This document shows positions 26,113-34,762 of a stretch of DNA of 64,000 nt, piece by piece; the stretch's first letter is position 1, and each line of letters starts with the position of its first letter. This DNA comes from Kribbella sindirgiensis. Lineage in GTDB: Bacteria > Actinomycetota > Actinomycetes > Propionibacteriales > Kribbellaceae. Below the pieces are notes generated by a model. The model was not told where the DNA came from. It searched no databases and saw only the letters and a list, made by a program, of their open reading frames with translations. Location of the stretch: the NCBI RefSeq assembly GCF_004331435.1, contig NZ_SJKA01000001.1:372001-436000 (forward strand), given 5' to 3'. A program made the position numbers and the translations under genes.

Positions 26113-26580
26113 TCATCCTGCGGACAGCGGCACGCTGCGGGGCGGCACCGGCGTGGAGACGACGAACGAGCTGGTGGTCTGACCGTGCACCAGGAACTTG
26201 TCCAGCACGTCCTCCAGCGCGGCGATCTCGGCGACCTGGACGCGCATCAGGAAGCAGTCCTCCCCGGAGATCCGGTGGCACTCGACGACCTCCGGCGTCC
26301 GGCCGGCCAGCTCGATGATCTTCGGGATCTGGTTGGGGCCGGGGCGCAGCCGCACCCAGGCGGCGACCGGACGGCCGAGCGCGGCCGGGTCGATGTCGAC
26401 GCGGTACCCGCGAATCACCCCGGACTCCTCCAGCCGCGCGACCCGCTCGCGCACCGTCGGCGTCGACACCCCCAGCCGTCGCGCGAGCTCGGTGGTCCGT
26501 AGCCGAGGGTCGGCCGTGAGCTCGGTCAGGATCCGGGTATTGAGGTCATCCAGGATCTGACTTCTCGTTTCGGTAAGCAC
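26113..26580 (-). CDS. Lrp/AsnC-family regulator
   Basis: The 155-residue protein has an N-terminal HTH (LRTTELARRLGVSTPTVRERVARLE) and a C-terminal RAM/ligand domain with the GYRVDIDPAALG and DCFLMRVQV motifs. Such proteins are amino-acid-responsive regulators. The GTG at 26580 has AGGAGG five bases upstream. It faces the EamA exporter gene across only 57 bases, the usual arrangement in which an Lrp protein controls a divergent amino acid exporter. Confidence 0.92.
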   Translation of the reverse strand: MLTETRSQILDDLNTRILTELTADPRLRTTELARRLGVSTPTVRERVARLEESGVIRGYRVDIDPAALGRPVAAWVRLRPGPNQIPKIIELAGRTPEVVECHRISGEDCFLMRVQVAEIAALEDVLDKFLVHGQTTSSFVVSTPVPPRSVPLSAG

Positions 26581-26637
26581 AACCGCCTCCTAGGCTCCGA
26601 TCCGTCATAGATCCTCGCATACTTCGTTCCTACTCTA

Positions 26638-27546
26638 GTGAGCGTGACAACCCTTACCGAAGCTCCGCCGCGGGCCGGCCGGCTCGCTGCGGGCGCCGCC
26701 GCCGTCACGGTCGTCCTGTGGGCGTCGTCGTTCGTCGCCATCCGCCACGTCGGCACCGAGATCTCCGCCGGCGCCCTGTCGCTGGCCCGGCTCGGACTGG
26801 GCAGCATCTTCCTCGGCGCCCTCCTCTTCGCTCGTCCCCGACCGGCCGCGACCGTACGTCGTTGGCCCGCGCAGCGCGACTGGCTGCCGCTGATCGCATG
26901 TGGCGTGCTCTGGTTCGGCGTCTACAACCTGGCGCTCAACGAGGCCGAGCGACGGCTCGACGCCGGGACGGCGGCCATGCTCGTCCACATCGCCCCGCTG
27001 CTGATCGCCGTCCTCGCCGGAGTCGGTCTCGGTGAGGGCTTTCCACGGCAACTGGTGATCGGCGGCCTGGTCGCGTTCGCCGGCATCGTCGTGATCGGTA
27101 CGTCGACTTCGAGCGGCCGCGCCGAGACGTGGGGTGTCGTGCTCTGTGTCGTCGCCGCGATCTCGTACGCCGTCGGCGTGGTCACGCAGAAGCCGCTCCT
27201 GAGCCGTCTGCCTGCTGCTGAGGTCACCTGGCTCGCCTGCACGATCGGAGCGGTCGTCTGCCTGCCGTTCGCGCCCAGACTGCTCGAAGAGGTCCGCTCG
27301 GCCGACGTAGGCACCATCTGGTGGATGGTCTACCTGGCGGCGTTCCCGACCGCGCTCGGCTTCACCACCTGGGCCTTTGCGCTCCGGCGTACGAGTGCCG
27401 GCCGGATGGGAGTCACCGTGTACGCCGTGCCGGTGGTCGCGATCGTGCTGGGCTGGCTGCTGCTCGGTGAGGCTCCGACCGTGGTGGCGCTGGCCGGCGG
27501 TGCGCTGTGCCTGGCCGGCGTCGCTATCTCCAGGAGAATCACATGA
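26638..27546 (+). CDS. EamA/DMT-family transporter, probably amino acid exporter
   Basis: The 302-residue membrane protein has about ten spans in two EamA halves; the first half starts with VLWASSFVAIRHVG and the second ends with TVYAVPVVAIVLGWLLLGE. Two GTG codons (26638 and 26644) can serve as start and neither has a Shine-Dalgarno, so a leaderless mRNA is possible. The divergent Lrp/AsnC gene suggests induction by an amino acid that it exports. It ends 14 bases before the end of the convergent acetamidase gene. Confidence 0.9.
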   Translation: MSVTTLTEAPPRAGRLAAGAAAVTVVLWASSFVAIRHVGTEISAGALSLARLGLGSIFLGALLFARPRPAATVRRWPAQRDWLPLIACGVLWFGVYNLALNEAERRLDAGTAAMLVHIAPLLIAVLAGVGLGEGFPRQLVIGGLVAFAGIVVIGTSTSSGRAETWGVVLCVVAAISYAVGVVTQKPLLSRLPAAEVTWLACTIGAVVCLPFAPRLLEEVRSADVGTIWWMVYLAAFPTALGFTTWAFALRRTSAGRMGVTVYAVPVVAIVLGWLLLGEAPTVVALAGGALCLAGVAISRRIT

Positions 27547-27560
27547 AGTTCGGCGTTCGT

Positions 27561-28583
27561 TTACAGCGGTTCGCCGAGGAGGTCGGGCCGCTGTTCGGCG
27601 AGGTGCTGGTGAATGCCGTCGTACGCCGTGACCGGCGGGAGTAGGCGCTTGGGGATCTTGGTGACCACGCTGTAGTTGGCGTCGACCACGTTCGCCAGTG
27701 GGACCTCGCTGACCTGGCTGAGCAGCTGGTACGCGTCCAGCTTGTCCAGCCCGTACAGGTCACCGAGCCAGCGCACCATGTCCACCTGACCGGCCCGCCA
27801 CGCGTCCTCGAGCGGCCGGCTCGACCCGATCACGGACAGGTACTCGTCGCTCTCCAGCCGCGGCCAGACCGGTCCCGGCGTCTTGAGCAGCTCCACGATC
27901 AGTACGACGTTCATCGCGCCCTCGACCGCGGTGCCGCAGGACTCGCCCTCACCCTGCCGGTAGTGGCCGTCGCCGACCGAGAACAGTGCGCCCTCGACGT
28001 TGACGTTCAGGTAGCAGGTGGTCCCGGCCCGCATCTCCGGCGTGTCCATGTTGCCGCCGAACGTGTCCGGCACCAACGCCGAGCGGACCTCACCACCCGC
28101 GGGCGCGACGCCGACGGTACCGAGCATCGGCTCGAGCGGCAGCGCCACCTCCAGCTCACTCCCCTGTGCCTGGAACCCGACCGTCCGGCGAGCGCTGTCC
28201 ACCTCGTAGATCCAGGTCCGCTCCGGCAGCGGGTCCTGCAGCGTCGCGGTCCGGTCGGTGCTGGTCAGCCCGCCGAAGAACGGGATCGTCGCCGACGCGC
28301 CCCAGCTCCGGGCCGGGGTCAGCTCGACGAAGTGCAGCACCAGCGTGTCACCCGGCTCGGCGCCCTCGACGTAGAACGGCCCGGTCTGCGGGTTGACGAA
28401 CGGCATCGTCAGCGAGGCGCTCGCGAGGTCCGTCGTACTGCGCAGGCTCCCGGCGAACGCGTCCTCGGTCCACAGGCGGAGCGCGGTGCCCGGCTTGACC
28501 CGGCGGACCGGCGCGACACCCCCGAAGGTCCAGGCGAAGTCGGCGGGCTCGGGGGTGAATTCCAGAACGTCCACGTCTGGCAA
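27561..28583 (-). CDS. Acetamidase/formamidase family hydrolase
   Basis: This 340-residue protein matches the FmdA/AmdA family. Characteristic segments are PGDTLVLHFVEL, the VPDTFGGNMDTPEM metal-site region and SVGDGHYRQGEGESCGTAVEGAM. It should release ammonia from a short amide. It is somewhat shorter than classical formamidases (about 400), with a C-terminal region DAYQLLSQVSEV typical of the acetamidase branch. It is divergent from mprA with 111 bases between starts, and the MprA-like repeats in that gap could affect it too. Confidence 0.88.
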   Translation of the reverse strand: MPDVDVLEFTPEPADFAWTFGGVAPVRRVKPGTALRLWTEDAFAGSLRSTTDLASASLTMPFVNPQTGPFYVEGAEPGDTLVLHFVELTPARSWGASATIPFFGGLTSTDRTATLQDPLPERTWIYEVDSARRTVGFQAQGSELEVALPLEPMLGTVGVAPAGGEVRSALVPDTFGGNMDTPEMRAGTTCYLNVNVEGALFSVGDGHYRQGEGESCGTAVEGAMNVVLIVELLKTPGPVWPRLESDEYLSVIGSSRPLEDAWRAGQVDMVRWLGDLYGLDKLDAYQLLSQVSEVPLANVVDANYSVVTKIPKRLLPPVTAYDGIHQHLAEQRPDLLGEPL

Positions 28584-28623
28584 CCTAAGGTGTCCTGGAG
28601 GTGTTGTGCGAGCGATCAGCGGG

Positions 28624-28641
28624 TTCTCAGGCGATTCTCAC
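28624..28641 (+). promoter_or_regulatory. Direct repeat TTCTCAG-N4-TTCTCAC upstream of mprA
   Basis: Two near-identical heptamers start 11 bases apart, one turn of DNA, as expected for a response regulator of the OmpR class that binds as a tandem dimer. The same TCTCAG/TTCAG units with the same pitch occur twice before htrA. Autoregulation by MprA is inferred. Confidence 0.55.
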
Positions 28642-28694
28642 AGAAGCGACCTACTCTCGGCTGAGCGGAACTTCGAGCGGAGCGGGGCAAGACG

Positions 28695-29387
28695 ATGCGG
28701 GTACTGGTGGTGGACGACGACCGGGCGGTCCGGGACTCGCTGCGCCGTTCGCTGGAGTTCAACGACTTCGAGGTGGTGACCGCGTCCGACGGCGCCGAGG
28801 CGCTCGCGGTGATCGGAAACGTCGAGCCGGACGTCGTGGTGATGGACGTGATGATGCCGCGGCTGGACGGGCTGGAGACCACCAAGGCCTTGCGGGCCGC
28901 GGGCAACAATGTGCCGATCCTGGTGCTCACCGCGCGGGACGCGGTCGCAGACCGGGTGGACGGCCTGGACGCCGGCGGCGACGACTACCTCACCAAGCCC
29001 TTCGCGCTGGAGGAGCTGCTGGCCCGGCTGCGTGCGCTGCTGCGCCGCAGCACCACCCCGGGCGAGGGCGGCCAGCGCGGCGAGGTGCTGCAGTACGCCG
29101 ACCTCGTGGTCGACGTCGACGCGCACGAGGTGCACCGCGGCGACGTGGCGATCCAGCTCACCCGGACCGAGTTCTCGCTGCTCGAGCTGCTGATCCGCAA
29201 CCCGCGCCGGGTGCTCGAGCGCGCGGTCATCCTGGACGCTGTCTGGGGCTACGACTTCCCCACCACCGCGAACTCGCTCGAGGTGTACGTGGGCTATCTG
29301 CGCCGTAAGACCGAGGTCAACGGTCTGCCGCGCCTGATCCACACCGTCCGCGGCATCGGGTACGTACTGAGGGACACCCCGCCGTGA
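28695..29387 (+). CDS. mprA: OmpR-family response regulator MprA
   Basis: The 230-residue protein has a receiver domain with the acidic pocket VDDD (7-9), phospho-acceptor D51 in VVMDVMMP, T79 and K101, and a C-terminal winged helix ending in [10 protein letters not shown]...[12 protein letters not shown]. Sequence and context (mprB next, htrA close by) identify it as the MprA type, which controls envelope and stationary-phase stress genes. The start overlaps nothing; its TGA overlaps the GTG of mprB by four bases. Confidence 0.92.
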   Translation: MRVLVVDDDRAVRDSLRRSLEFNDFEVVTASDGAEALAVIGNVEPDVVVMDVMMPRLDGLETTKALRAAGNNVPILVLTARDAVADRVDGLDAGGDDYLTKPFALEELLARLRALLRRSTTPGEGGQRGEVLQYADLVVDVDAHEVHRGDVAIQLTRTEFSLLELLIRNPRRVLERAVILDAVWGYDFPTTANSLEVYVGYLRRKTEVNGLPRLIHTVRGIGYVLRDTPP

Positions 29388-30982
29388 GTGAGCAACACCC
29401 TGAGCAGTTCCCCTCGTACGCCGATCGACCGCAGCAACCGCAGCAGCAGCCGGCACCGTCCGCGCGGCCCGTTGCCAGCAGCAACGGCAATCGTGTCGCG
29501 GCGACCGCTGCCCGGACCCAGACCTGGTGGAACGAGACGCTCCACAAGCTCACGCTGCATGCCCGCGTGACGCTGCTCGCCGCGGTCGCGGTCGGCCTCG
29601 CGGTGGCGATCGTCAGCGTCGCGGCCTACGTCACCGTGCGCCAGCAGATGTACCAGAACCTGGACGACAGCCTGATCCAGCGGGCCGGGCAGGCCGCGCA
29701 GAAGGGCGTCCTGACCAACCTCGACAACCTGCAGAAGGCCTCCGCGGACGCGTTCGGCCTCAGCGACATCCGCGTCGGCGTGCTGAGCGCGACCGGTGAC
29801 AAGTACGCACCGATCAACAGTCCGCTGCCGCCGATGGGCGACGACGAGCTCCAGATCGCCCAGAACCAGGGCGACCAGGCCAGCCTGCGAACCGTCGGCG
29901 TACGCAACGGCGGATCGCATTTCCGCGTGGTCGCCGTACCCGCCCGGTTCTGCCCGGTGCGCGAGCCGTGCAACTACGACGACGGTCTGTACCAGCCCGG
30001 CGCGCTGGTCGTGGCGCAGTCGCTGGGGCCGATCGACCAGACCCTGCACAACCTGGGGATCGTGCTGTGGGCGTTCGGGCTGATCGGCGTGATTGGTGCG
30101 GCGCTCGCGGGCAACGCGGTCGCACGGTCCGGTCTGCGGCCGTTGGCGCGACTGACCGGAGCCGCGGAGCACGTCGCGCGGACCGAGGACCTGAAGCCGA
30201 TTCCGGTGGCCGGGACCGACGAGATCTCGCGGCTGGCGATGGCGTTCAACGCGATGCTCGGCGCGCTCGCGCAGTCCCGCGACCGGCAGCGCCGGCTCGT
30301 CGGCGACGCGGGCCACGAGCTCCGGACGCCGCTCACCAGCGTCCGCACGAACCTGGACCTGCTCGCTCAGGCGGACAAGCGCGGCGGTCTCCGGCCCGAG
30401 GACAGGCAGCAACTGCTGGACGACGTACGCGCCCAGATGGATGAGCTGACGCAGCTGATCGGCGACCTGACCGAACTGGCCCGCGACACCCCGCAGGTGC
30501 GGAACGCGGAGCTGATCGAGCTGTCCAACGTCGTCGAGGACGCCGTCATCAAGGTACGGCGACGCGCGCCCGGGCTGGACTGGCACGTGCAGCTCACGCC
30601 GTTCCCGGTCTGGGGTGACGAGCGACTGCTCGGACGCGCGGTCACGAACCTGCTCGACAACGCGGCGAAGTACAGCGTTCCGGAAGGTACGGAGAAGCGC
30701 AGCGACGGACAGCCCGTCGGACACGTGACAGTCCGGCTGCTGGACGGCGTACTGACTGTGACCGACTCCGGGCCGGGCATCGCCGAGGCCGACCTGCCCC
30801 ACGTCTTCGACCGGTTCTACCGCTCCAGCGAGGCCCGCAGCCGTCCTGGATCGGGCCTCGGCCTCGCGATCGTGAAGCACGCGGCAGAGCAGCACGGCGG
30901 CATGATCTACGCCCGCAACGTGCCGGGCGCGGGCGCGCAGTTCACCCTGTGGCTGCCGCACGCCGCGACCCAGACTCGGTAA
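29384..30982 (+). CDS. mprB: Sensor histidine kinase MprB
   Basis: The protein has 532 residues. A Gln/Pro-rich cytoplasmic tail (about 1-50) is followed by a first membrane span near 60-82, an extracytoplasmic sensor region with two cysteines in RFCPVREPC, a second span near 225-245 and a HAMP domain. The phospho-acceptor H311 lies in [10 protein letters not shown], and the HATPase domain has N-box [10 protein letters not shown] and DSGPGI / GSGLGLAIV motifs. The long acidic-free Q/P tail is unusual in length. It pairs with MprA to sense envelope stress. Confidence 0.92.
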   Translation: MSEQHPEQFPSYADRPQQPQQQPAPSARPVASSNGNRVAATAARTQTWWNETLHKLTLHARVTLLAAVAVGLAVAIVSVAAYVTVRQQMYQNLDDSLIQRAGQAAQKGVLTNLDNLQKASADAFGLSDIRVGVLSATGDKYAPINSPLPPMGDDELQIAQNQGDQASLRTVGVRNGGSHFRVVAVPARFCPVREPCNYDDGLYQPGALVVAQSLGPIDQTLHNLGIVLWAFGLIGVIGAALAGNAVARSGLRPLARLTGAAEHVARTEDLKPIPVAGTDEISRLAMAFNAMLGALAQSRDRQRRLVGDAGHELRTPLTSVRTNLDLLAQADKRGGLRPEDRQQLLDDVRAQMDELTQLIGDLTELARDTPQVRNAELIELSNVVEDAVIKVRRRAPGLDWHVQLTPFPVWGDERLLGRAVTNLLDNAAKYSVPEGTEKRSDGQPVGHVTVRLLDGVLTVTDSGPGIAEADLPHVFDRFYRSSEARSRPGSGLGLAIVKHAAEQHGGMIYARNVPGAGAQFTLWLPHAATQTR

Positions 30983-31016
30983 ACCGGCCGTGGTCCCGGG
31001 ACACCGGGCCCCTTGA

Positions 31017-31373
31017 TCAGCCTTCCTCGTCAGCTGCGCTGAGCTCGGCGTTGATCCGCAGCGCTTCGGCCAGTTGGTCCTCCAGGATGATGATCCGGCA
31101 GGCGGCTTCCAGCGACGTCCCGTTGTCTACCAGTTCGCGAGCGCGGCCGGCCAGGCGGAGCTGGTAGCGGGAATAGCGGCGGTGTCCGCCCTCGGAGCGC
31201 TGGGGGGTGATCAGTTTCGCCTCGTCCAGACTGCGCAGAAATCCTGGCGTGGCGCCGAGCAACTCGGCGGCCCGTCCCATCGTGTAGGCGGGGAAGTCCT
31301 CGTCGTCCAAGTTCGTTGCGGGTGTTTCAGGGTCATCTGACATCGTCTGCTCCACTGGCCGGCCTGGGGTCAT
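31017..31373 (-). CDS. MerR-like HTH regulator
   Basis: From the ATG at 31373 (GGAGG four bases upstream) the product has 118 residues; an alternative ATG at 31343 also has GGAG. The HTH reads YTMGRAAELLGATPGFLRSLDEAKLITP with the wing GGHRRYSRYQL, similar to HspR and small MerR proteins, followed by a short helix that ends in SAADEEG. There is no ligand domain. It sits between the MprAB genes and htrA but in the opposite direction. Similar proteins are conserved in actinobacteria, and the target is unknown. Confidence 0.85.
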   Translation of the reverse strand: MTPGRPVEQTMSDDPETPATNLDDEDFPAYTMGRAAELLGATPGFLRSLDEAKLITPQRSEGGHRRYSRYQLRLAGRARELVDNGTSLEAACRIIILEDQLAEALRINAELSAADEEG

Positions 31374-31388
31374 CGCACCTCCGTGTCG

Positions 31389-31418
31389 AGGGCCCCGGTG
31401 CCGAAGCACCGGGGCCCT
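31389..31418 (-). ncRNA. Very stable hairpin with UUCG tetraloop in the leader of the MerR-like gene
   Basis: A perfect 13-bp stem (31389-31401 with 31406-31418) closes a four-base loop. Read on the minus strand the loop is C-UUCG-G, the extra-stable tetraloop, so the RNA form is probably made from that strand. It lies 15 bases before the start codon of the MerR-like gene. It may be a terminator of a small leftward RNA or a leader attenuator; a GTTT stretch on the plus side also allows a role as plus-strand terminator. Confidence 0.5.
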
Positions 31419-31823
31419 GGGTTTGGATTGTCACCATCTACCGACCCTCGGGCCGGCCTCTACTTCCGCGGTCCGCCTTGAAGGCCGGACTCCGCTGGGA
31501 TCGCACAATGCGTAACCGAGAACCACCTTCCAATCACGATGGGACTGCGGTACCCGCCCGGCGAAAGACAGCCAGAGCGGGCGATCCTGATGATGTAATC
31601 CACTCCTCTTCTTCAGTGTTCCGACTTCTTACTTCGTTACTGCTGGTACCGCGTTACTACTGGTACTGCTGATACTGCCTGGGCGGTCGATCGCCACCCG
31701 CGTCGGCTTCTTTGTTCTCTCTTGGCAACAACAGAGACTCTAGCCAGCAGATCTGCGAATGTCTACCTTCGCCAACGCAGGTTTTTGTTAGCGGCGAGTT
31801 AAGACTTTAGTATCGCCGGATCC

Positions 31824-31886
31824 CTCTTCAGAGGATCTTCATGGAGTTCTTCGGTCACTCCGAGGGGATCTTCAGGGCCTTCTCAG
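31824..31886 (+). promoter_or_regulatory. Two pairs of MprA-like direct repeats before htrA
   Basis: CTCTTCAG and ATCTTCAT (CA at 31829 and 31840), then ATCTTCAG and CTTCTCAG (CA at 31873 and 31884). Units in each pair are 11 bases apart and the pairs are 44 bases apart, so all four lie on one face of the helix. The similarity to the repeat before mprA suggests MprA control of htrA. Confidence 0.5.
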
Positions 31887-31909
31887 GTCTGGCCGACAAA
31901 GTACTTGCC

Positions 31910-33313
31910 ATGACCGAGAACCAGCCGCAGCAGCCGCAGAACCAGCCCGGCCAGAACGCACAGGGACCGCAGGGGCCGGAGCGGACGCAGCAGCTGCCGA
32001 TGTACGGGCAGCATCAGCAGCAACAGCACGCGCCGCTTGGTGGGCTGCCGCGGCTGGACTCGGGGCCGCAAGGGCAGCGGCCGGGACAGTACCCCGCAGG
32101 TGGGAGTGCTTATCCGCAGTTCGGGGCGCCGGGGACGCATCAGGGGACGTCTCCGGGCCCGAACTGGCCCATCGGACCGCAGCCGGCCACCGCGACCGCG
32201 GTGAAGCCGAAGCGCCGGGCCGGACTCGCCGTGGTGGCGCTGACCGCGCTGCTGGTCGGCACCGCAGGCGGTGTCGGCGGCGCGGCCGTCTACTCGGCGA
32301 CCACGGACCACACCTCCAACTCTCCCTCGGTGACCGCCCCGCTGACCGGCAACCAGGCGGCGCCCGCGTCGGCGCCGGACGGCTCGGTGCAGAGCGCCGC
32401 CGCGAAGGTCCTGCCGAGCGTGGTGAAGATCGCGGTCGCGACCCAGCAGGGGCAGGCGACCGGGTCCGGCATCGTGATCAGCAAGGACGGACTGATCGTC
32501 ACGAACAACCACGTCGTGTCCGGCGCCGGGCAGGGTGCCGAGCTCACCGTGATCCTGAACGACGGGCGGACCGTGACGGCCACCGTCAAGGGCACCGACC
32601 CGCTCACCGACCTGGCGGTCATCCAGGCGAACGCGACCGACCTGACGCCGGCCACCCTCGGCCAGAGCGGGAAGCTCGCGGTAGGGCAGGGCGTGGTGGC
32701 GATCGGCTCGCCGTTCGGCCTGGAGGCGACCGTGACCAGCGGCATCGTCTCGGCGCTGAACCGCCCGGTGACGTCGGGCGACGAGGAGCAGGACAGTACG
32801 ACGGTCTTCCCAGCAATCCAGACGGACGCCGCGATCAATCCGGGGAACTCCGGCGGCGCCCTCATCGACCTCGCCGGCCAGGTGGTCGGTATCAACAGCG
32901 CGATCAAAACCGCCGGCGGATCGGGACAATCCGAAGGCGGGAACATCGGCCTGGGGTTCGCGATCCCGATCGACCAGGCCAAGCCGATCATCGACGAGCT
33001 GGTGGCCAAGGGCAAGGCCACGCATGCGCGGCTCGGAGTGACGGTCGGCGACGCGCAGTCCTCCGACGGGCTCACGAACGGAGCACGCCTCGGCGAGGTT
33101 ACGTCCGGCGGTGCGGCGGACAAGGCCGGTCTGCAGTCAGGTGACGTGGTCACCGCTGTGGACGGTAAGGCGATCGCGTCAGGGGACGCGTTGGTCGCCG
33201 CGGTCCGTTCGCACCGCCCGGGCGATCAGGTGACGCTCACTGTCACCCGCAACGGCAAGCCCCAGTCCATCAAGGCCACTCTCGGCTCCGACAACGGGAA
33301 CCCGACCGGCTGA
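31910..33313 (+). CDS. htrA: Membrane-anchored HtrA/DegP-type serine protease with PDZ domain
   Basis: The product has 467 residues from ATG 31910. A Gln/Pro/Gly-rich cytoplasmic tail (1-98), one membrane helix (about 103-129) and a trypsin-like domain with catalytic H201 (TNNHVV), D234 (TDLAVI) and S314 (GNSGG) are followed by one PDZ domain. The disordered tail and layout match PepD/HtrA of mycobacteria, which degrades misfolded envelope proteins and works with MprAB. An in-frame ATG at 31841 with AGAGGA upstream would add 23 residues but place the second repeat pair inside the gene. Confidence 0.9.
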   Translation: MTENQPQQPQNQPGQNAQGPQGPERTQQLPMYGQHQQQQHAPLGGLPRLDSGPQGQRPGQYPAGGSAYPQFGAPGTHQGTSPGPNWPIGPQPATATAVKPKRRAGLAVVALTALLVGTAGGVGGAAVYSATTDHTSNSPSVTAPLTGNQAAPASAPDGSVQSAAAKVLPSVVKIAVATQQGQATGSGIVISKDGLIVTNNHVVSGAGQGAELTVILNDGRTVTATVKGTDPLTDLAVIQANATDLTPATLGQSGKLAVGQGVVAIGSPFGLEATVTSGIVSALNRPVTSGDEEQDSTTVFPAIQTDAAINPGNSGGALIDLAGQVVGINSAIKTAGGSGQSEGGNIGLGFAIPIDQAKPIIDELVAKGKATHARLGVTVGDAQSSDGLTNGARLGEVTSGGAADKAGLQSGDVVTAVDGKAIASGDALVAAVRSHRPGDQVTLTVTRNGKPQSIKATLGSDNGNPTG

Positions 33314-33335
33314 CCGGACGTCTCAACCAGTAGAC

Positions 33336-33373
33336 CGGACTGCGCCGCCCACCGAGCGGCGCAGTCCGTTTTT
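33336..33373 (+). terminator. Intrinsic terminator after htrA
   Basis: Perfect 13-bp GC-rich stem (33336-33348 with 33356-33368), seven-base loop, followed by TTTTT. It is a classical rho-independent terminator, the cleanest in the window. Confidence 0.92.
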
Positions 33374-33414
33374 AATGCGCTGCGACGATCGGGGGCATTG
33401 GCTACCGTCCCGCC

Positions 33415-33930
33415 ATGACATTTTCGCGGGAGAGACCGCCTTTTGTTGCCGATGAGCGAACGCAGGTAGTGGGCTGGCTGGACCAGCAGCGCGCGCTGGT
33501 GCGGTGGAAGCTGGAAGGACTGGCCGAGGCCGACGCGTACCGGGTGGCGCTCCCGGACTCGCCGCTGATGACACCGGCCGGGCTGGTGTCGCACATGCGG
33601 TGGACCGAGCACTGCTGGTTCAACGTGCTGTTCCTGGGCGAGTCGTACGAGGGCAACCCGCAGTTCCAGGAGGAGCCCGAGGACGCCGACATGATGGTCA
33701 CCGGCGTACCGCTGGCACAGCTGCTGGACGAGTTCGAGGCGCAGTGCACGCAGTCGAACGGGATCGTCGCGACCCACTCACTCGACGACGTCGGCAAGCA
33801 CCCGGACTTCAAGGCGGCCCAGGCCACACTGCGCTGGATGCTCCTCCACATGATCGAGGAGACCGCACGCCACGTCGGCCACCTCGACGCGATCCGCGAA
33901 CTGCTCGACGGCCACAAGGGGTATTACTAG
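33415..33930 (+). CDS. DinB/DUF664-family protein
   Basis: The 171-residue protein forms the four-helix DinB-like fold. The metal-binding histidines are visible in LVSHMRWTEHCW and HMIEETARHVGHLD. In actinobacteria this family includes mycothiol-dependent thiol transferases that act on electrophiles or in detoxification, so a role as mycothiol S-transferase is plausible but not shown. The stop is five bases before the pirin gene, in the same direction, so both are probably one transcript. Confidence 0.85.
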   Translation: MTFSRERPPFVADERTQVVGWLDQQRALVRWKLEGLAEADAYRVALPDSPLMTPAGLVSHMRWTEHCWFNVLFLGESYEGNPQFQEEPEDADMMVTGVPLAQLLDEFEAQCTQSNGIVATHSLDDVGKHPDFKAAQATLRWMLLHMIEETARHVGHLDAIRELLDGHKGYY

Positions 33931-33934
33931 ACTT

Positions 33935-34636
33935 GTGGAGATCCATCGGGCGGACGACCGCTTCCGGACCGCGAGCGAGTGGCTGGACTCGCGGCACTCG
34001 TTCTCGTTCGGGCCGCATTACGATCCGGCGAACGTCGGGTTCGGGTTCCTGCTCGCGCACAACGACGAGACGGTTGCCCCCGGCACCGGGTTCGGTACGC
34101 ATCCGCACCAGGACCTGGAGATCGTCACCTGGGTACTGCGGGGCGCACTGGCTCATCGTGACTCGCAGGGGAACAGTGGGAGCGTCCACCCGGGACTCGC
34201 CCAGCGAATGAGTGCGGGCACCGGGATCCAGCACTCCGAGTGGAACGACGGCGACGAACCTGTGCACTACGTGCAGATGTGGGTTCGGCCGGACCGTTTC
34301 GACCTGCCACCGTCGTACGAGCAGGCTGAGCTCGACCTGACGACCGGGGAACTGATTCCGGTGGCGTCCGGCCTCGCCAAGCACGCCGCCGACAGCGCGA
34401 TCCACCTCAATCAGCCGGCCGCCGGTCTGTCGGTGGCCCGGCTCGCTCCCGGCCAGTCGATCGAGCTGCCCGCTGCGCCGTACCTGCATGTCTTCGTCAC
34501 GTCGGGTACGGCGAACCTCGAAAGCGCGGGCGATCTCGGGACCGCGGACGCCGTACGGCTGACCGGCTCGGACGGCGAACGCATCACCGCCGGCCCCACC
34601 GCAGCCGAGATCCTCCTCTGGGAAATGCGCGACTGA
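33935..34636 (+). CDS. Pirin-family bicupin
   Basis: This 233-residue protein has the N-terminal pirin cupin with metal ligands in THPHQDLEIVTWV and GIQHSEWN and a weaker C-terminal cupin. It resembles YhhW/YhaK-type pirins, some of which act as quercetin 2,3-dioxygenases; others have regulatory or redox-sensing roles. GTG at 33935 is the start. It is coupled to the DinB-like gene upstream, which may point to a shared stress function. Confidence 0.9.
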   Translation: MEIHRADDRFRTASEWLDSRHSFSFGPHYDPANVGFGFLLAHNDETVAPGTGFGTHPHQDLEIVTWVLRGALAHRDSQGNSGSVHPGLAQRMSAGTGIQHSEWNDGDEPVHYVQMWVRPDRFDLPPSYEQAELDLTTGELIPVASGLAKHAADSAIHLNQPAAGLSVARLAPGQSIELPAAPYLHVFVTSGTANLESAGDLGTADAVRLTGSDGERITAGPTAAEILLWEMRD

Positions 34637-34762
34637 CCATCACCGACCAGCCCGTCGCACGCACCTGAAAACCCGACCTTGTGCGCCACGTCCGCGTTTT
34701 CCGGGGCCGCCGTACGGATCCGGTGCACAAAGAGCGGTGCGGGGGCGTGCGGCGGGGGCGGG

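Larger units (their letters stand above)
31374..31909. promoter_or_regulatory. Divergent regulatory region between MerR-like gene and htrA
   Basis: This 536-base gap has no convincing gene and is AT-richer in its middle. From left to right it holds a 13-bp UUCG-capped hairpin (31389-31418), a tandem direct repeat CGTTACTRCTGGTAC at 31635-31649 and 31652-31666 with a third partial unit TGCTGATACTGCC, and two pairs of MprA-like repeats close to htrA (31824-31842 and 31868-31886). Confidence 0.55.

Noticed and set aside
28638-29456. 272-codon minus-strand frame over mprA
   Set aside because: mprA is unmistakable on the plus strand and the frame has no family features.
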